Of a DNA stretch of 64,000 nt, positions 53,528 through 62,633 are shown piece after piece. The notes beneath the pieces are model-generated. The model was given only the letters and a program-made list of their open reading frames with translations, made no database searches and was not told the DNA's origin. The translations under genes and the position numbers were made by a program. How positions within the stretch are numbered: position 1 is the stretch's first letter; each line of letters begins with the position of its first letter. The DNA is from Gimesia alba (GTDB taxonomy: Bacteria; Planctomycetota; Planctomycetia; Planctomycetales; Planctomycetaceae): contig NZ_CP036269.1 of the NCBI RefSeq assembly GCF_007744675.1, forward strand, positions 372,001 to 436,000. The letters run 5' to 3'.

Positions 53528-55729
53528 TCAGACATTTTTCAATCGGGCAATGGTTTGTGCCTGTAGCAGTCGCAGACCATTAAAAATAACCAGCAGTGAG
53601 GCTCCCATGTCGGCCGCAATCGCCGCCCACAAAGACGCATGGTTCAATACCATCAGCATCATGAATAAGACCTTGATACTTAAGGCAAAGATGATGTTCT
53701 GACGGATGATTTTCAGTGTACGATGCGAGTGCCTGATCAACCACGGAATTTTCATCAGATCGTCAGTCATTAAAGCGATATCAGCCGATTCAATGGCGAC
53801 ATCACTGCCGGCGGCTCCCATGGCAATCCCCAGACTGGAGCGACTCATCGCCGGTGCGTCATTCACACCGTCACCCACCATCGCGACAAACTCGTATTCT
53901 TCCACCAGTGATTCGATGACAGATACTTTATCCTCCGGCAGTAATTCAGAATGAACCCGGTCCATGCCGACTTCTTCAGCGACGGCTTGGGCGGTGCCGG
54001 CATTATCCCCTGTCAGCATTACCAGTTGTTCAATGCCGGCTGCGTGCAATTCCCGAATCACTTCTGCCGATGTTTCACGCACGCGATCTGCCAGTGCGAT
54101 AAATCCGCAGACATGCGTTTCATTGCCGATTACGACTACGGTTTGCCCTGCGTTAGAGAGTGTTTCCAGTTGTTCATGGACTTCGGGCGTTTCTTCTTTA
54201 CGCTCTTCCAGATAACGGTGCGAGCCCAGCCAGAATTCCCTTCCCTTGATCAGCGCTGTGGCGCCTTTTCCTTGAATGATCTGATAGGAGTCTGCTGGTT
54301 CAAAAGCTATCTGACGTTCCTCCGCCGCGTCCAGAATGGCGACCGCCAGGGGATGATTGCTGTGTGCTTCCAGAGCAGCCGCCCGTTCCAGAAGCTCTGA
54401 TTCCGTATGACCATTCAAAGGAACAAGTTTTGTGACAACAGGTTTCCCTTGAGTCAGTGTGCCTGTTTTATCTAACGCCAGCGATTTCAATTTGGAAGGG
54501 GTCTCGACAAAGACACCGCCTTTAATCAGTACCCCATTCCGGGCAGCAGATGCTAAAGCGGCCACAATGCTGACCGGCGTTGATATTACCAGTGCACACG
54601 GGCAGGCGATGACGAGTAGCACCAGTGCGCGATACAGAGAATCATGCCACGAGATCTGTAACAGGGTGGGTAGTGTCAACAGCATCAATAACGCCACGGC
54701 CATCACGATGGGGGTATAAATTTTGGCGAATTTTTCGACCCACAATTCGGAGGGAGCACGGCGGGTTTGTGCTTCACCAACCATGCGAATGATTTGTGCC
54801 AGGATCGTATTTTCGGCTAACTTGGTGCAGTTTGCTTCCAGGAGTCCATCACCGTTGATTGTACCAGCAAAGACTTCGTCGTCTTCCTGTTTGACTACCG
54901 GGACTGATTCTCCGGTAATCGGTGCCTGATTCACTTCGCTTTGGCCTTTGATGATTCGGCCATCCAGGGGAATCTTTTCGCCGGGTCGAATAATAAAAGT
55001 GGCACCCATCGTGACTTCCTCAGGAGCGACAACGGTTTCGTTTCCGCTCTCATCACGTACGCGGGCAATCGGCGGTGTCAGATCCATCAGTGCGGCCACG
55101 GCCCTGCGGGCGCGGCCGACACTCCACGCTTCCAGTAGTTGAGAGAAAGCGAACAGAAATGCAACGGCAGCTGCTTCGAACCACTCATCAATACAGAGTG
55201 CTCCGATGACGGCGATGCACATCAGCAGGTTCATATCTGGACGCAAACGCTTGAAGGCATACCAGGCTTTGGGAAGTACAAACCAGATGCCCGTGATGAT
55301 AGCAATCAAGTACTGTATCCGCACAGGAACCGGCATGAAACCGTTCGTTGCTTCTTCAGCACCGAGAGCTGCACCAATGCTGCCTGTTAAGTAGACATGA
55401 GTCAAAAAAGCGGTCCCCATCATGACACCGCTCAGACTGGTGAGCAGAGTTCTCCCCTGTCGAGACCAGAATGAGGCTGTTGTATCCTGCTTTTTCTTCT
55501 CATCCCAGATCTCCGCTCGCATGCCTGTCTGGCTGACGGCATCCATGATCGCTGCGGTTGTGATATTTTCTGTCTGGGGATTGACGATCATTCGTCTGTT
55601 GAGAACGTCAAAGAACAAGTGCTCCTCGCCGCCAACCAGCGGGGAGAGCTCCCGTTTGAGAATTGAGACTTCTTCGACACAATCCATGTCCTGAATTTTG
55701 AAGATCAGTTCGGTCGGTTTCTGTTCCAT
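53528..55729 (-). CDS. Heavy-metal P-type ATPase, Zn/Cd/Co type
   Basis: This is a 733-aa P-IB ATPase. An N-terminal HMA-like domain reads QDMDCVEEVSILKREL with one Cys followed by two Glu rather than CxxC. The membrane region holds IACPCALVIST (CPC ion site). DKTGTLTQGKP carries the phosphorylated Asp, and the TGDN and GDGVNDAPA hinge motifs follow. Together with the N-terminal variant these favour zinc, cadmium or cobalt export over copper. It may defend the cell from excess zinc, alongside the Fur-type/ZIP pair about 5 kb away. I chose the ATG at 55727-55729; an in-frame TTG at 55777 adds 16 residues. Confidence 0.92.
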   Translation of the reverse strand: MEQKPTELIFKIQDMDCVEEVSILKRELSPLVGGEEHLFFDVLNRRMIVNPQTENITTAAIMDAVSQTGMRAEIWDEKKKQDTTASFWSRQGRTLLTSLSGVMMGTAFLTHVYLTGSIGAALGAEEATNGFMPVPVRIQYLIAIITGIWFVLPKAWYAFKRLRPDMNLLMCIAVIGALCIDEWFEAAAVAFLFAFSQLLEAWSVGRARRAVAALMDLTPPIARVRDESGNETVVAPEEVTMGATFIIRPGEKIPLDGRIIKGQSEVNQAPITGESVPVVKQEDDEVFAGTINGDGLLEANCTKLAENTILAQIIRMVGEAQTRRAPSELWVEKFAKIYTPIVMAVALLMLLTLPTLLQISWHDSLYRALVLLVIACPCALVISTPVSIVAALASAARNGVLIKGGVFVETPSKLKSLALDKTGTLTQGKPVVTKLVPLNGHTESELLERAAALEAHSNHPLAVAILDAAEERQIAFEPADSYQIIQGKGATALIKGREFWLGSHRYLEERKEETPEVHEQLETLSNAGQTVVVIGNETHVCGFIALADRVRETSAEVIRELHAAGIEQLVMLTGDNAGTAQAVAEEVGMDRVHSELLPEDKVSVIESLVEEYEFVAMVGDGVNDAPAMSRSSLGIAMGAAGSDVAIESADIALMTDDLMKIPWLIRHSHRTLKIIRQNIIFALSIKVLFMMLMVLNHASLWAAIAADMGASLLVIFNGLRLLQAQTIARLKNV

Positions 55730-55993
55730 GAAAAATCGATATTCAGAAAAAATTGAGGAGAGACAGTTCTTATCCAAAAGCGATAGACTGCTAAAATCAT
55801 AGCACCTTGGCAGAAGAAACAGAAACTTCGGTTTTTTTTCTTCGCAAATTTCTGATAAAAGGTATAAGATCCGGCATCGATCGTTTTAAGTGGAATAACT
55901 TCGATAACCGATTTGATCGAAGTGGTGGATTGAAAGTAATCAGATCAAAATTAGCAAGTATGACTCACAGGACTCTCCAGCTTAAGGAACAAC

Positions 55994-57091
55994 ATGAGTA
56001 AGGATTATCTCGCTGCCCGGCAAAAGAAATTAATTTCACAACTAAAGCGGATCGGTGCAGAGGCACTGCTGGTAACCAGCGAAACGAATGTGACCTATCT
56101 GACTGGCTTCAGCGGCGATTCGAGTTATTTGCTCATCGGCAAAAGTCAGACTGTTTTAATCAGCGATGGTCGCTACACCACACAGCTTGAAGAAGAATGC
56201 CCCGGTCTGGATGTTTATATCCGTAAGGCAACGGAATCCATGACGGCAGCTCTCGAAAAAGTGCTTAAAAAAGCCCATCTTCCCAAATTGGGGTTTGAAA
56301 GCCATGTCGTGACCTGCGACTTACTGGATGCGTTAAGCGGTCTCACGCCGGCCGTCCAGTGGATTCCCGTTTCCGGACTTGTGGAAGAATTACGGATGAT
56401 CAAAGACGTCTCCGAAATTCAGGAGATCCGCGAAGCCGTTTCTCAGGCACAGCGGGGCTATGAAGTGTTTCGTGCGATGTTGACCGACGAGATGACCGAG
56501 CTTCAGGGAGCCCATGAACTGGAGCATGCGATGCGCCGTTTCGGAGCACGCCAGGCTGCCTTTGATCCGATTGTCGCTGTCGGCGAACGCGCTGCTCTGC
56601 CCCATGCGATACCGACACAGAAGCAGGTGGGAGAAGCCCCCTTTCTGTTGGTTGACTGGGGAGCAATGACGCAGAAAGGCTATCGAAGTGATTTAACCCG
56701 CATGATTGTGCACGGGCGCACTTCCGCCAAATTCGAAAAAGTTTACCAGACTGTTCTCAAGGCTCAGGTGGCAGCCATTAAGGCAATCCGTCCCGGGGTA
56801 TCCTGTCAGGAAGTTGATCAGACCGCACGCACCATCATTCAGAAAGCAGGCTTTGGAAAACAGTTCACCCACAGTCTGGGGCATGGGATCGGCCTGGATA
56901 TTCACGAAGGGCCTCGATTGGGGGGGAACATTACTACGGAATTAAAGCCAGGTATGATCGTGACGGTCGAACCTGGTATCTATCTGCCGGGATGGGGCGG
57001 AGTCCGAATTGAAGATGATGTATTAGTCACTCGAACCGGACATGAAGTTCTCACAAGTGTTCCTAAGGACTTTGAATCTACCATCTTATGA
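55994..57091 (+). CDS. M24-family Xaa-Pro aminopeptidase-like metallopeptidase
   Basis: This 365-aa pita-bread fold protein has the N-terminal creatinase-like domain and the five metal ligands: Asp in LVDWGAM, Asp in RSDLTR, His in SLGHGIGLD, Glu in TVEPGIYL and Glu in VRIEDDV. It cleaves N-terminal Xaa-Pro or related dipeptides in the cytoplasm. AAGGA precedes the ATG at the ideal distance. The gene precedes accB and accC on the same strand, an order common in bacteria, but 399 bases separate it from accB. Confidence 0.93.
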   Translation: MSKDYLAARQKKLISQLKRIGAEALLVTSETNVTYLTGFSGDSSYLLIGKSQTVLISDGRYTTQLEEECPGLDVYIRKATESMTAALEKVLKKAHLPKLGFESHVVTCDLLDALSGLTPAVQWIPVSGLVEELRMIKDVSEIQEIREAVSQAQRGYEVFRAMLTDEMTELQGAHELEHAMRRFGARQAAFDPIVAVGERAALPHAIPTQKQVGEAPFLLVDWGAMTQKGYRSDLTRMIVHGRTSAKFEKVYQTVLKAQVAAIKAIRPGVSCQEVDQTARTIIQKAGFGKQFTHSLGHGIGLDIHEGPRLGGNITTELKPGMIVTVEPGIYLPGWGGVRIEDDVLVTRTGHEVLTSVPKDFESTIL

Positions 57092-57490
57092 TTTCAGATC
57101 GAGATGATTGCGGTACTATCCAAACGATAACTGATTTTTGCTGTAGGCGTTCTCTGATCACGCGGGTCCCTAAAATCGTTAAAGTTGTACTGCTTTAGAC
57201 TTAGGTCGTTTCCTGAAATCCAAGAGCCAAACACGCGTTGTGCATGATTTTATTAGAGAAACTCCCCCTGTTTCGCTTGGTTTTCAAAGGCGATTTGGCT
57301 TAGAATCTCTACCTTAGCAAGTCGGGCAGGGTAGAGCGTGCGCGCAATCTGTGTGCGATCCCTTTCCAGCTAGAGTCAGGTACATTGAGTTTGAAACTGA
57401 AATGCGTTGCTGACGACAGTTTGCGTTGATATTCCCTCAGGATAACAGGCAATGCGAGTGCAGCTTGAGAATATGAAATAAGGTAGGTCA
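57092..57490. other. Non-coding region upstream of accB
   Basis: This stretch of 399 bases separates the M24 peptidase gene from accB. No gene, strong hairpin or known riboswitch was recognised. It probably holds an accB-accC promoter and leader. Confidence 0.35.
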
Positions 57491-57997
57491 ATGGCAAAAA
57501 ACGAGGTGCCGAAAGGTGAACCGTTCGATTTGGAAAAACTTCAAACACTGTTTGAAATGATGGAGAAGCACGGACTGACGGAAGTCAATCTGAAGCGTGG
57601 CGATGAGACCTGGAAATTAAGACGTGGTCCGCAGGAGACCATCTCGATGGTTCCTACGGCGATGCCTCATCCCGCTCAGCATCAGCAGCCCGTCGCGCCA
57701 GCGCCCCCTGCTGCCCCCGCGGCTCCACAGGAAGCGGCGGCTCTCGCAGCGGAATCAGGGCCCGTGATCAAGAGCCCGACCGTTGGTACATTCTATGCAT
57801 CTCCCAGTCCGGATGATCCTCCATTCGTGAGTGTCGGTTCGAAAGTCGGCGCTGATACGATTGTCTGCATTGTGGAAGCAATGAAAGTCTTTAATCAGAT
57901 TCCTGCTGAGATGAACGGGACGATTTCCGAGATTTTGGTGAAGGATGGTGAAGCGGTCGAATTTGGCCAACCGCTGTTCAGAATCACGCAAGGCTAA
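57491..57997 (+). CDS. accB: Biotin carboxyl carrier protein of acetyl-CoA carboxylase
   Basis: This 168-aa protein carries biotin on K132 in VEAMKVF, within the C-terminal biotinyl domain ([19 protein letters not shown] to FRITQG). The middle is an Ala/Pro-rich linker (about 55-90). It shuttles the carboxyl group from biotin carboxylase to the transferase in the first step of fatty acid synthesis. AGG precedes the ATG. accC follows 89 bases later. Confidence 0.96.
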   Translation: MAKNEVPKGEPFDLEKLQTLFEMMEKHGLTEVNLKRGDETWKLRRGPQETISMVPTAMPHPAQHQQPVAPAPPAAPAAPQEAAALAAESGPVIKSPTVGTFYASPSPDDPPFVSVGSKVGADTIVCIVEAMKVFNQIPAEMNGTISEILVKDGEAVEFGQPLFRITQG

Positions 57998-58086
57998 TGC
58001 CTTTTTGTAGAATGTTCGCGATGCCGTGCTTTAAACGGTGGCGATCATAATTTCAGATGTAGGTCCTTTTACCAAGTCAAAAACAC

Positions 58087-59424
58087 ATGTTTCAAAGAAT
58101 ACTGGTAGCAAACCGAGGAGAGATCGCACTGCGGGTCATTCGCGCCTGTCGTGAAATGGGAATCGAAACCGTTGCGGTCTTCAGTGAAGCAGATCGGGAT
58201 GCACACTACCTCTCATTAGCCGATGAAGCCATTTGCATCGGACCACCGGCGGCAACAGACAGCTATCTGATGATCAATCGCATTATCAGTGCGGCTGAAA
58301 TCGGTAACGTGCAAGCCATTCATCCCGGTTATGGATTTCTGGCTGAGAATGCGCACTTCGCAGAAGTCTGTCGCAGCTGCAATATTGAATTTATCGGCCC
58401 GCCACATGAAGCGATGGCGCAGCTGGGAGATAAAGTCTCCGCTCGCGAAATTGCGAAATCAGCCAACGTGCATTTGTCACCGGGAACCGAAGGTCTGGTA
58501 AACGATGAAGCAGAAGCATTAAGCGTGGCGAAAGAAATTGGTTATCCGGTTTTGATTAAGGCGACGGCCGGGGGTGGCGGTAAAGGCATGCGGGTGGCCC
58601 GCAATGATATTTCTCTGAAAGCCGGCTTGAAAGCAGCTGCAGCAGAAGCAGAAGCCGCTTTTAAAAACGCCGGTGTTTATATCGAGAAATACATCGAAAA
58701 TCCCCGCCACGTGGAAGTCCAGATCATGGCCGACAACCATGGGAACGTAGTGCATCTCTGGGAACGCGATTGTAGTCTGCAACGGCGACATCAAAAACTG
58801 GTGGAAGAGAGCCCGGCTCCCAATTTGCCTCACTCTGTTCGCGAAGATATCTGTAAGGCTGCCTGTCGACTGATTGAAACAGCCGGGTATACCAACGCCG
58901 GAACGGTTGAGTTCCTGGTCGGGCCTGATAATCAGTTCTACTTTATCGAAGTCAACGCGCGAATTCAGGTCGAACATCCGGTGAGTGAACTAGTTACCGG
59001 CATCGATTTGATCAAACAGCAAATCAAAGTTGCAGCCGGGGAAAAACTGGATTTCAAACAGAAAAATATTCCCTGTAACGGCTCCGCGATTGAACTGCGG
59101 ATCAATGCGGAAGATCCCGAAAATGATTTTCGTGGTTCACCCGGAAAAATTACAAAGCTGCGAGTTCCCGCTGGCTTGGGAGTCCGCTTTGATTCGCATA
59201 TTTACGAGGGTTACACAGTGGGCCCTTACTATGATTCTCTGATTGGCAAACTCATCGTACATCGCCCCACTCGTGAAGAGTCGCTGGCGTGTATGAGGCG
59301 TTGCCTGGATGAATTCGTCATTGAAGGGATCAAAACCACAATCCCGCTGGCGAAAAAAATCTTTAATCACTCGGCATTCATTGAAGGTAAGGTCGATACT
59401 ACATTTATCGAACGTACCTGGTAA
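58087..59424 (+). CDS. accC: Biotin carboxylase of acetyl-CoA carboxylase
   Basis: This is a 445-aa ATP-grasp enzyme. It has the N-terminal [18 protein letters not shown], the Gly-rich ATP loop [12 protein letters not shown], the [23 protein letters not shown] block and the active-site [12 protein letters not shown]. It carboxylates the biotin on AccB using ATP and bicarbonate. Full length and all key blocks intact. The accA/accD transferase genes are not in the window. Confidence 0.97.
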   Translation: MFQRILVANRGEIALRVIRACREMGIETVAVFSEADRDAHYLSLADEAICIGPPAATDSYLMINRIISAAEIGNVQAIHPGYGFLAENAHFAEVCRSCNIEFIGPPHEAMAQLGDKVSAREIAKSANVHLSPGTEGLVNDEAEALSVAKEIGYPVLIKATAGGGGKGMRVARNDISLKAGLKAAAAEAEAAFKNAGVYIEKYIENPRHVEVQIMADNHGNVVHLWERDCSLQRRHQKLVEESPAPNLPHSVREDICKAACRLIETAGYTNAGTVEFLVGPDNQFYFIEVNARIQVEHPVSELVTGIDLIKQQIKVAAGEKLDFKQKNIPCNGSAIELRINAEDPENDFRGSPGKITKLRVPAGLGVRFDSHIYEGYTVGPYYDSLIGKLIVHRPTREESLACMRRCLDEFVIEGIKTTIPLAKKIFNHSAFIEGKVDTTFIERTW

Positions 59425-59645
59425 ATAAACACCGTGCGATTAAGGCGATATCAAATCGGATCGTTTTGTATTGTAACAGACTTGTCAGATTACGCATTCG
59501 CGCATCTCAGCTGAGTCCCCTGTCGGCAAAACGCATCGGTTTATAAGGCGAAGGTTCGCTCACTTCAATTTGTTGTATGGTACATTTTCAAGTCTCGTTT
59601 CAGATCTCGAGACTTTACTTTTAAGAAACAGGTACAGGAAGAATA

Positions 59646-60680
59646 ATGAAAGTCGGTATTTTAACAGGCGGTGGGGATTGTCCCGGTTTGAACCCAGTGA
59701 TCCGCGGTGCGGTACGTGTGATCTGTAATGCAGGCGGTGAAGTTTACGGTTTGCTCGAAGGCTGGCGTGGTGCCATTGAGGGAAACTACATTGAACTGAC
59801 TTCCGAAAACACAGATGACATCATCTTCAAGGGGGGGACCATCCTGGGTTCTTCACGCACAAATCCTTATAAGAATGCGGAAGAAGATGTTCCCAGAGTA
59901 ATTGCAACACTTGAACATCTCGGCCTCGATTGTCTGATTGCTATCGGCGGAGACGATACACTGGGTGTTGCCAACAAACTCTGGAATGATCATAAACTGC
60001 CTGTCATCGGCTGCCCGAAGACCATTGATAACGACCTCAGCTCGACAGATGTGACGTTTGGTTTTGATTCATCGATCAATATTGTCATGGAAGCGGTTGA
60101 CCGTTTGCGTACGACTGCTGAGTCACACCGCCGCGTCATGGTTGTGGAAACAATGGGCCGACATGCTGGTTGGATTGCGTTGTTCTCCGGCCTGGCAACA
60201 GCAGCCGACTACACACTGGTTCCGGAAGTCGAAATCGATATGGACCGGATGGTAGAAGTCTTAAAACGACGTCGGGAAAAAGGTAAAAAATATGGCATCG
60301 TGATTGTCAGTGAAGGTGCACATTTCAGTGAAGCAGAAGGCGTCACCACACAGGATGGGGAAATCGACGATTTCGGTCACGTCAAACTGGGGGGCATCGG
60401 CGAAACCGTTGCCAAGTTGATCGAAGAACGAACCGGCTTCGAAACCCGACATGTGACACTCGGGCACCTGCAACGCGGCGGTTCACCCAGTGCTTATGAC
60501 CGCGTACTCGGAACGCGTTGTGGTGTTCACGCCGGTTGGCTGGCATTGAAACACCACTTCGGCTATATGGTCGCGCTGCGGGGAACACAAGTTGTTCCTG
60601 TTGCCCTCGCTGATGCCGTCGGCGAAATGCGGGCGCTGGAACCCAACTTCCTGGAAGAAGCAGAAGTCTTTTTGAAGTAA
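59646..60680 (+). CDS. 6-phosphofructokinase, probably pyrophosphate-dependent
   Basis: This is a 344-aa enzyme of the PfkA fold. It starts [16 protein letters not shown], and the sugar-phosphate region is [20 protein letters not shown]. At the position that decides phosphoryl donor, it reads GGDDT (D104) where ATP enzymes have GGDGS, and CPKTIDND (K125) where they have GTIDND. Asp and Lys at these sites are the known pyrophosphate pattern, so it would phosphorylate fructose-6-phosphate reversibly with PPi. It ends in a strong terminator. A group-III mixed enzyme using ATP is the alternative. Confidence 0.93.
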   Translation: MKVGILTGGGDCPGLNPVIRGAVRVICNAGGEVYGLLEGWRGAIEGNYIELTSENTDDIIFKGGTILGSSRTNPYKNAEEDVPRVIATLEHLGLDCLIAIGGDDTLGVANKLWNDHKLPVIGCPKTIDNDLSSTDVTFGFDSSINIVMEAVDRLRTTAESHRRVMVVETMGRHAGWIALFSGLATAADYTLVPEVEIDMDRMVEVLKRRREKGKKYGIVIVSEGAHFSEAEGVTTQDGEIDDFGHVKLGGIGETVAKLIEERTGFETRHVTLGHLQRGGSPSAYDRVLGTRCGVHAGWLALKHHFGYMVALRGTQVVPVALADAVGEMRALEPNFLEEAEVFLK

Positions 60681-60709
60681 AACAAATCCAAAGCGACAAA
60701 CAAGACCCA

Positions 60710-60734
60710 GGCGCTGGCAACAGCGCCTTTTTTT
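60710..60734 (+). terminator. Rho-independent terminator of the phosphofructokinase gene
   Basis: Perfect 7-base GC-rich arms GGCGCTG (60710-60716) and CAGCGCC (60721-60727) with a GCAA loop are followed by seven T. It begins 29 bases past the stop codon. Confidence 0.93.
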
Positions 60735-60951
60735 ACGCCTTTGCTTAATTCTGATGGTGACCCAGGTCTGAATTTGGATTTTCTCTCCGAAGGGAAGAAT
60801 TACTTAACAATCTTATCTATTTGGCAATCTTGGGTTTCACGCTAGATAAACGTCCCCCCGCCTGTTTAAGATAGTAGAGAGATTCGTATCAGCTTATCCT
60901 GCCAGAGTGAGAAACGACCTTTCTCATTTGATTATCTTCCCGGAGGGACTA

Positions 60952-62565
60952 ATGACGTCACGGCGCTTGATCTACATTCATACCCCCATTTTTCTATCTT
61001 TATTCTGTCTGGCTTTCTTTTTAAGCCCTCCTGTTTCTGAAGCAGGCGAGGACGGGTTCAAGCCAATCTTCGATGGCAAGACACTCAAAAACTGGGACGG
61101 CGATCCTCGTTTCTGGTCTGTTGAAGATGGGGCCATCACGGGTAGAACCACTAAAGAAAATCCAACGAAAGGTAATACCTTTATTATCTGGCGTGGCGGA
61201 ACTCCCGGCGACTTTGAATTAAAACTCAAATACAAAATCATTGGACATAATTCGGGAATTCAATACCGCAGTTTCTCAGTTCCCGGCGATGACAAATGGC
61301 GGGTCGGCGGATATCAGGCCGATATGGAAGCCGGTGATAAATATTCGGGTATTCTGTATGGCGAGCGCTTTCGCGGCATTCTCGGTTTACGCGGACAGAA
61401 GACGGTCATCGGGAAAGATCACAAACCCAAAGTTGTTGGATCAGTCGGCGATACAGATGAGATTCAGAAAAAGATCAAAAAGGAAGACTGGAACGATTAC
61501 CATATTATCGCTCGCGGCAATCACTTCATTCATAAAATCAATGGCGTGACAACCGTTGACGTGACTGATGAAGATGTGGAACAGCGACGGGCTGACGGAA
61601 TCATCGCACTGCAGCTTCATCAGGGGCCACCGATGGTTGTGCAGTTCCGCGATATTGAGTTGAAAGAATTCCCGAAAGCAAACAAAACTTCTTCGACCGA
61701 CGGCGCTAAAAAAAAAGTCGTTCTGATCGCCGGTAAAAAAAGCCACGGTTATGGAGCACACGAGCATCGTGCCGGGTGCATCCTGCTGGCAGACGCGTTG
61801 AACAAGAGTGGTTTGAATATTGAAGCCACTGTTGTCACCGAAGGCTGGCCTCAAGACTCCAGTATTCTGCAGGATGCTGATTCGATCGTGATTTACTGCG
61901 ATGGTGGCGGTCGTCACCCTTATAACGCCCATCTGGATGAGCTCAATAAGCTGGCCGAGAAAGGCGTCGGCATGGTCAACATTCATTACGGCGTTGAAGT
62001 ACCAAAAGGCGAATCAGGAGATGCATTTCTGCGTTGGATTGGTGGCTACTTTGAAGAATGGTGGTCGGTGAATCCTCACTGGACTGCCGATTATCAGAGT
62101 CTGCCCGCTCATCCCATCTCCAACGGTGTTGAGCCGTTTGCCATCAATGATGAATGGTATTATCACATGCGGTTTCAGCCCGACATGAAAAACGTGCAGC
62201 CGATTCTGACAGCGATTCCTCCCAAAGAAACACTCAAACGTCCTGATGGTGCTCACAGCGGAAATCCCGCGGTACGTAAGGAAATTGGGCAGCCGCAACA
62301 CATGGCCTGGGCCTACGAACGTCCCGATGGCGGGCGTGGTTTTGGTTTTACCGGCGGCCACTTTCACTGGAACTGGGGCCACGATGATTTTCGCAAATTG
62401 GTTTTGAATGCGATTGCCTGGACGGCCCATGTCGAAGTCCCTTCTCAGGGCATCGATTCGGCGCCTGTGACAGTCGAGTTACTCGAGAAAAATCAGGATT
62501 ATTCTAAACCAGATAACTTTAATCCCGCACGCATCAAAGCGATGCTCGCTGAGTGGAATCAATAA
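60952..62565 (+). CDS. Secreted DUF1080 (3-keto-disaccharide hydrolase-like) fused to ThuA-like domain
   Basis: This 537-aa protein has a signal peptide (about 1-31, ending SEAGE) and an N-terminal DUF1080 domain (FKPIFDGKTLKNWDGD to VQFRDIELKEF, about 34-240). A C-terminal ThuA-like amidotransferase fold follows (KKVVLIAGKKSHGYGAHEHRAG to GHFHWNWGHDDFRKLVLNAIAW, about 256-503). Known DUF1080 members cleave 3-keto-glycosides or bind sugar, and ThuA proteins act in sugar use. GGAGGG lies just before the chosen ATG at 60952; an upstream in-frame GTG at 60907 is less likely. The PVC-type dehydrogenase gene follows 68 bases later. Confidence 0.92.
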   Translation: MTSRRLIYIHTPIFLSLFCLAFFLSPPVSEAGEDGFKPIFDGKTLKNWDGDPRFWSVEDGAITGRTTKENPTKGNTFIIWRGGTPGDFELKLKYKIIGHNSGIQYRSFSVPGDDKWRVGGYQADMEAGDKYSGILYGERFRGILGLRGQKTVIGKDHKPKVVGSVGDTDEIQKKIKKEDWNDYHIIARGNHFIHKINGVTTVDVTDEDVEQRRADGIIALQLHQGPPMVVQFRDIELKEFPKANKTSSTDGAKKKVVLIAGKKSHGYGAHEHRAGCILLADALNKSGLNIEATVVTEGWPQDSSILQDADSIVIYCDGGGRHPYNAHLDELNKLAEKGVGMVNIHYGVEVPKGESGDAFLRWIGGYFEEWWSVNPHWTADYQSLPAHPISNGVEPFAINDEWYYHMRFQPDMKNVQPILTAIPPKETLKRPDGAHSGNPAVRKEIGQPQHMAWAYERPDGGRGFGFTGGHFHWNWGHDDFRKLVLNAIAWTAHVEVPSQGIDSAPVTVELLEKNQDYSKPDNFNPARIKAMLAEWNQ

Positions 62566-62633
62566 ACAACTTTGGATTAAAATGAACCTCACGCCCGGGA
62601 CATCAGCTAAAACATAAGAAGGAAACTGACTCC

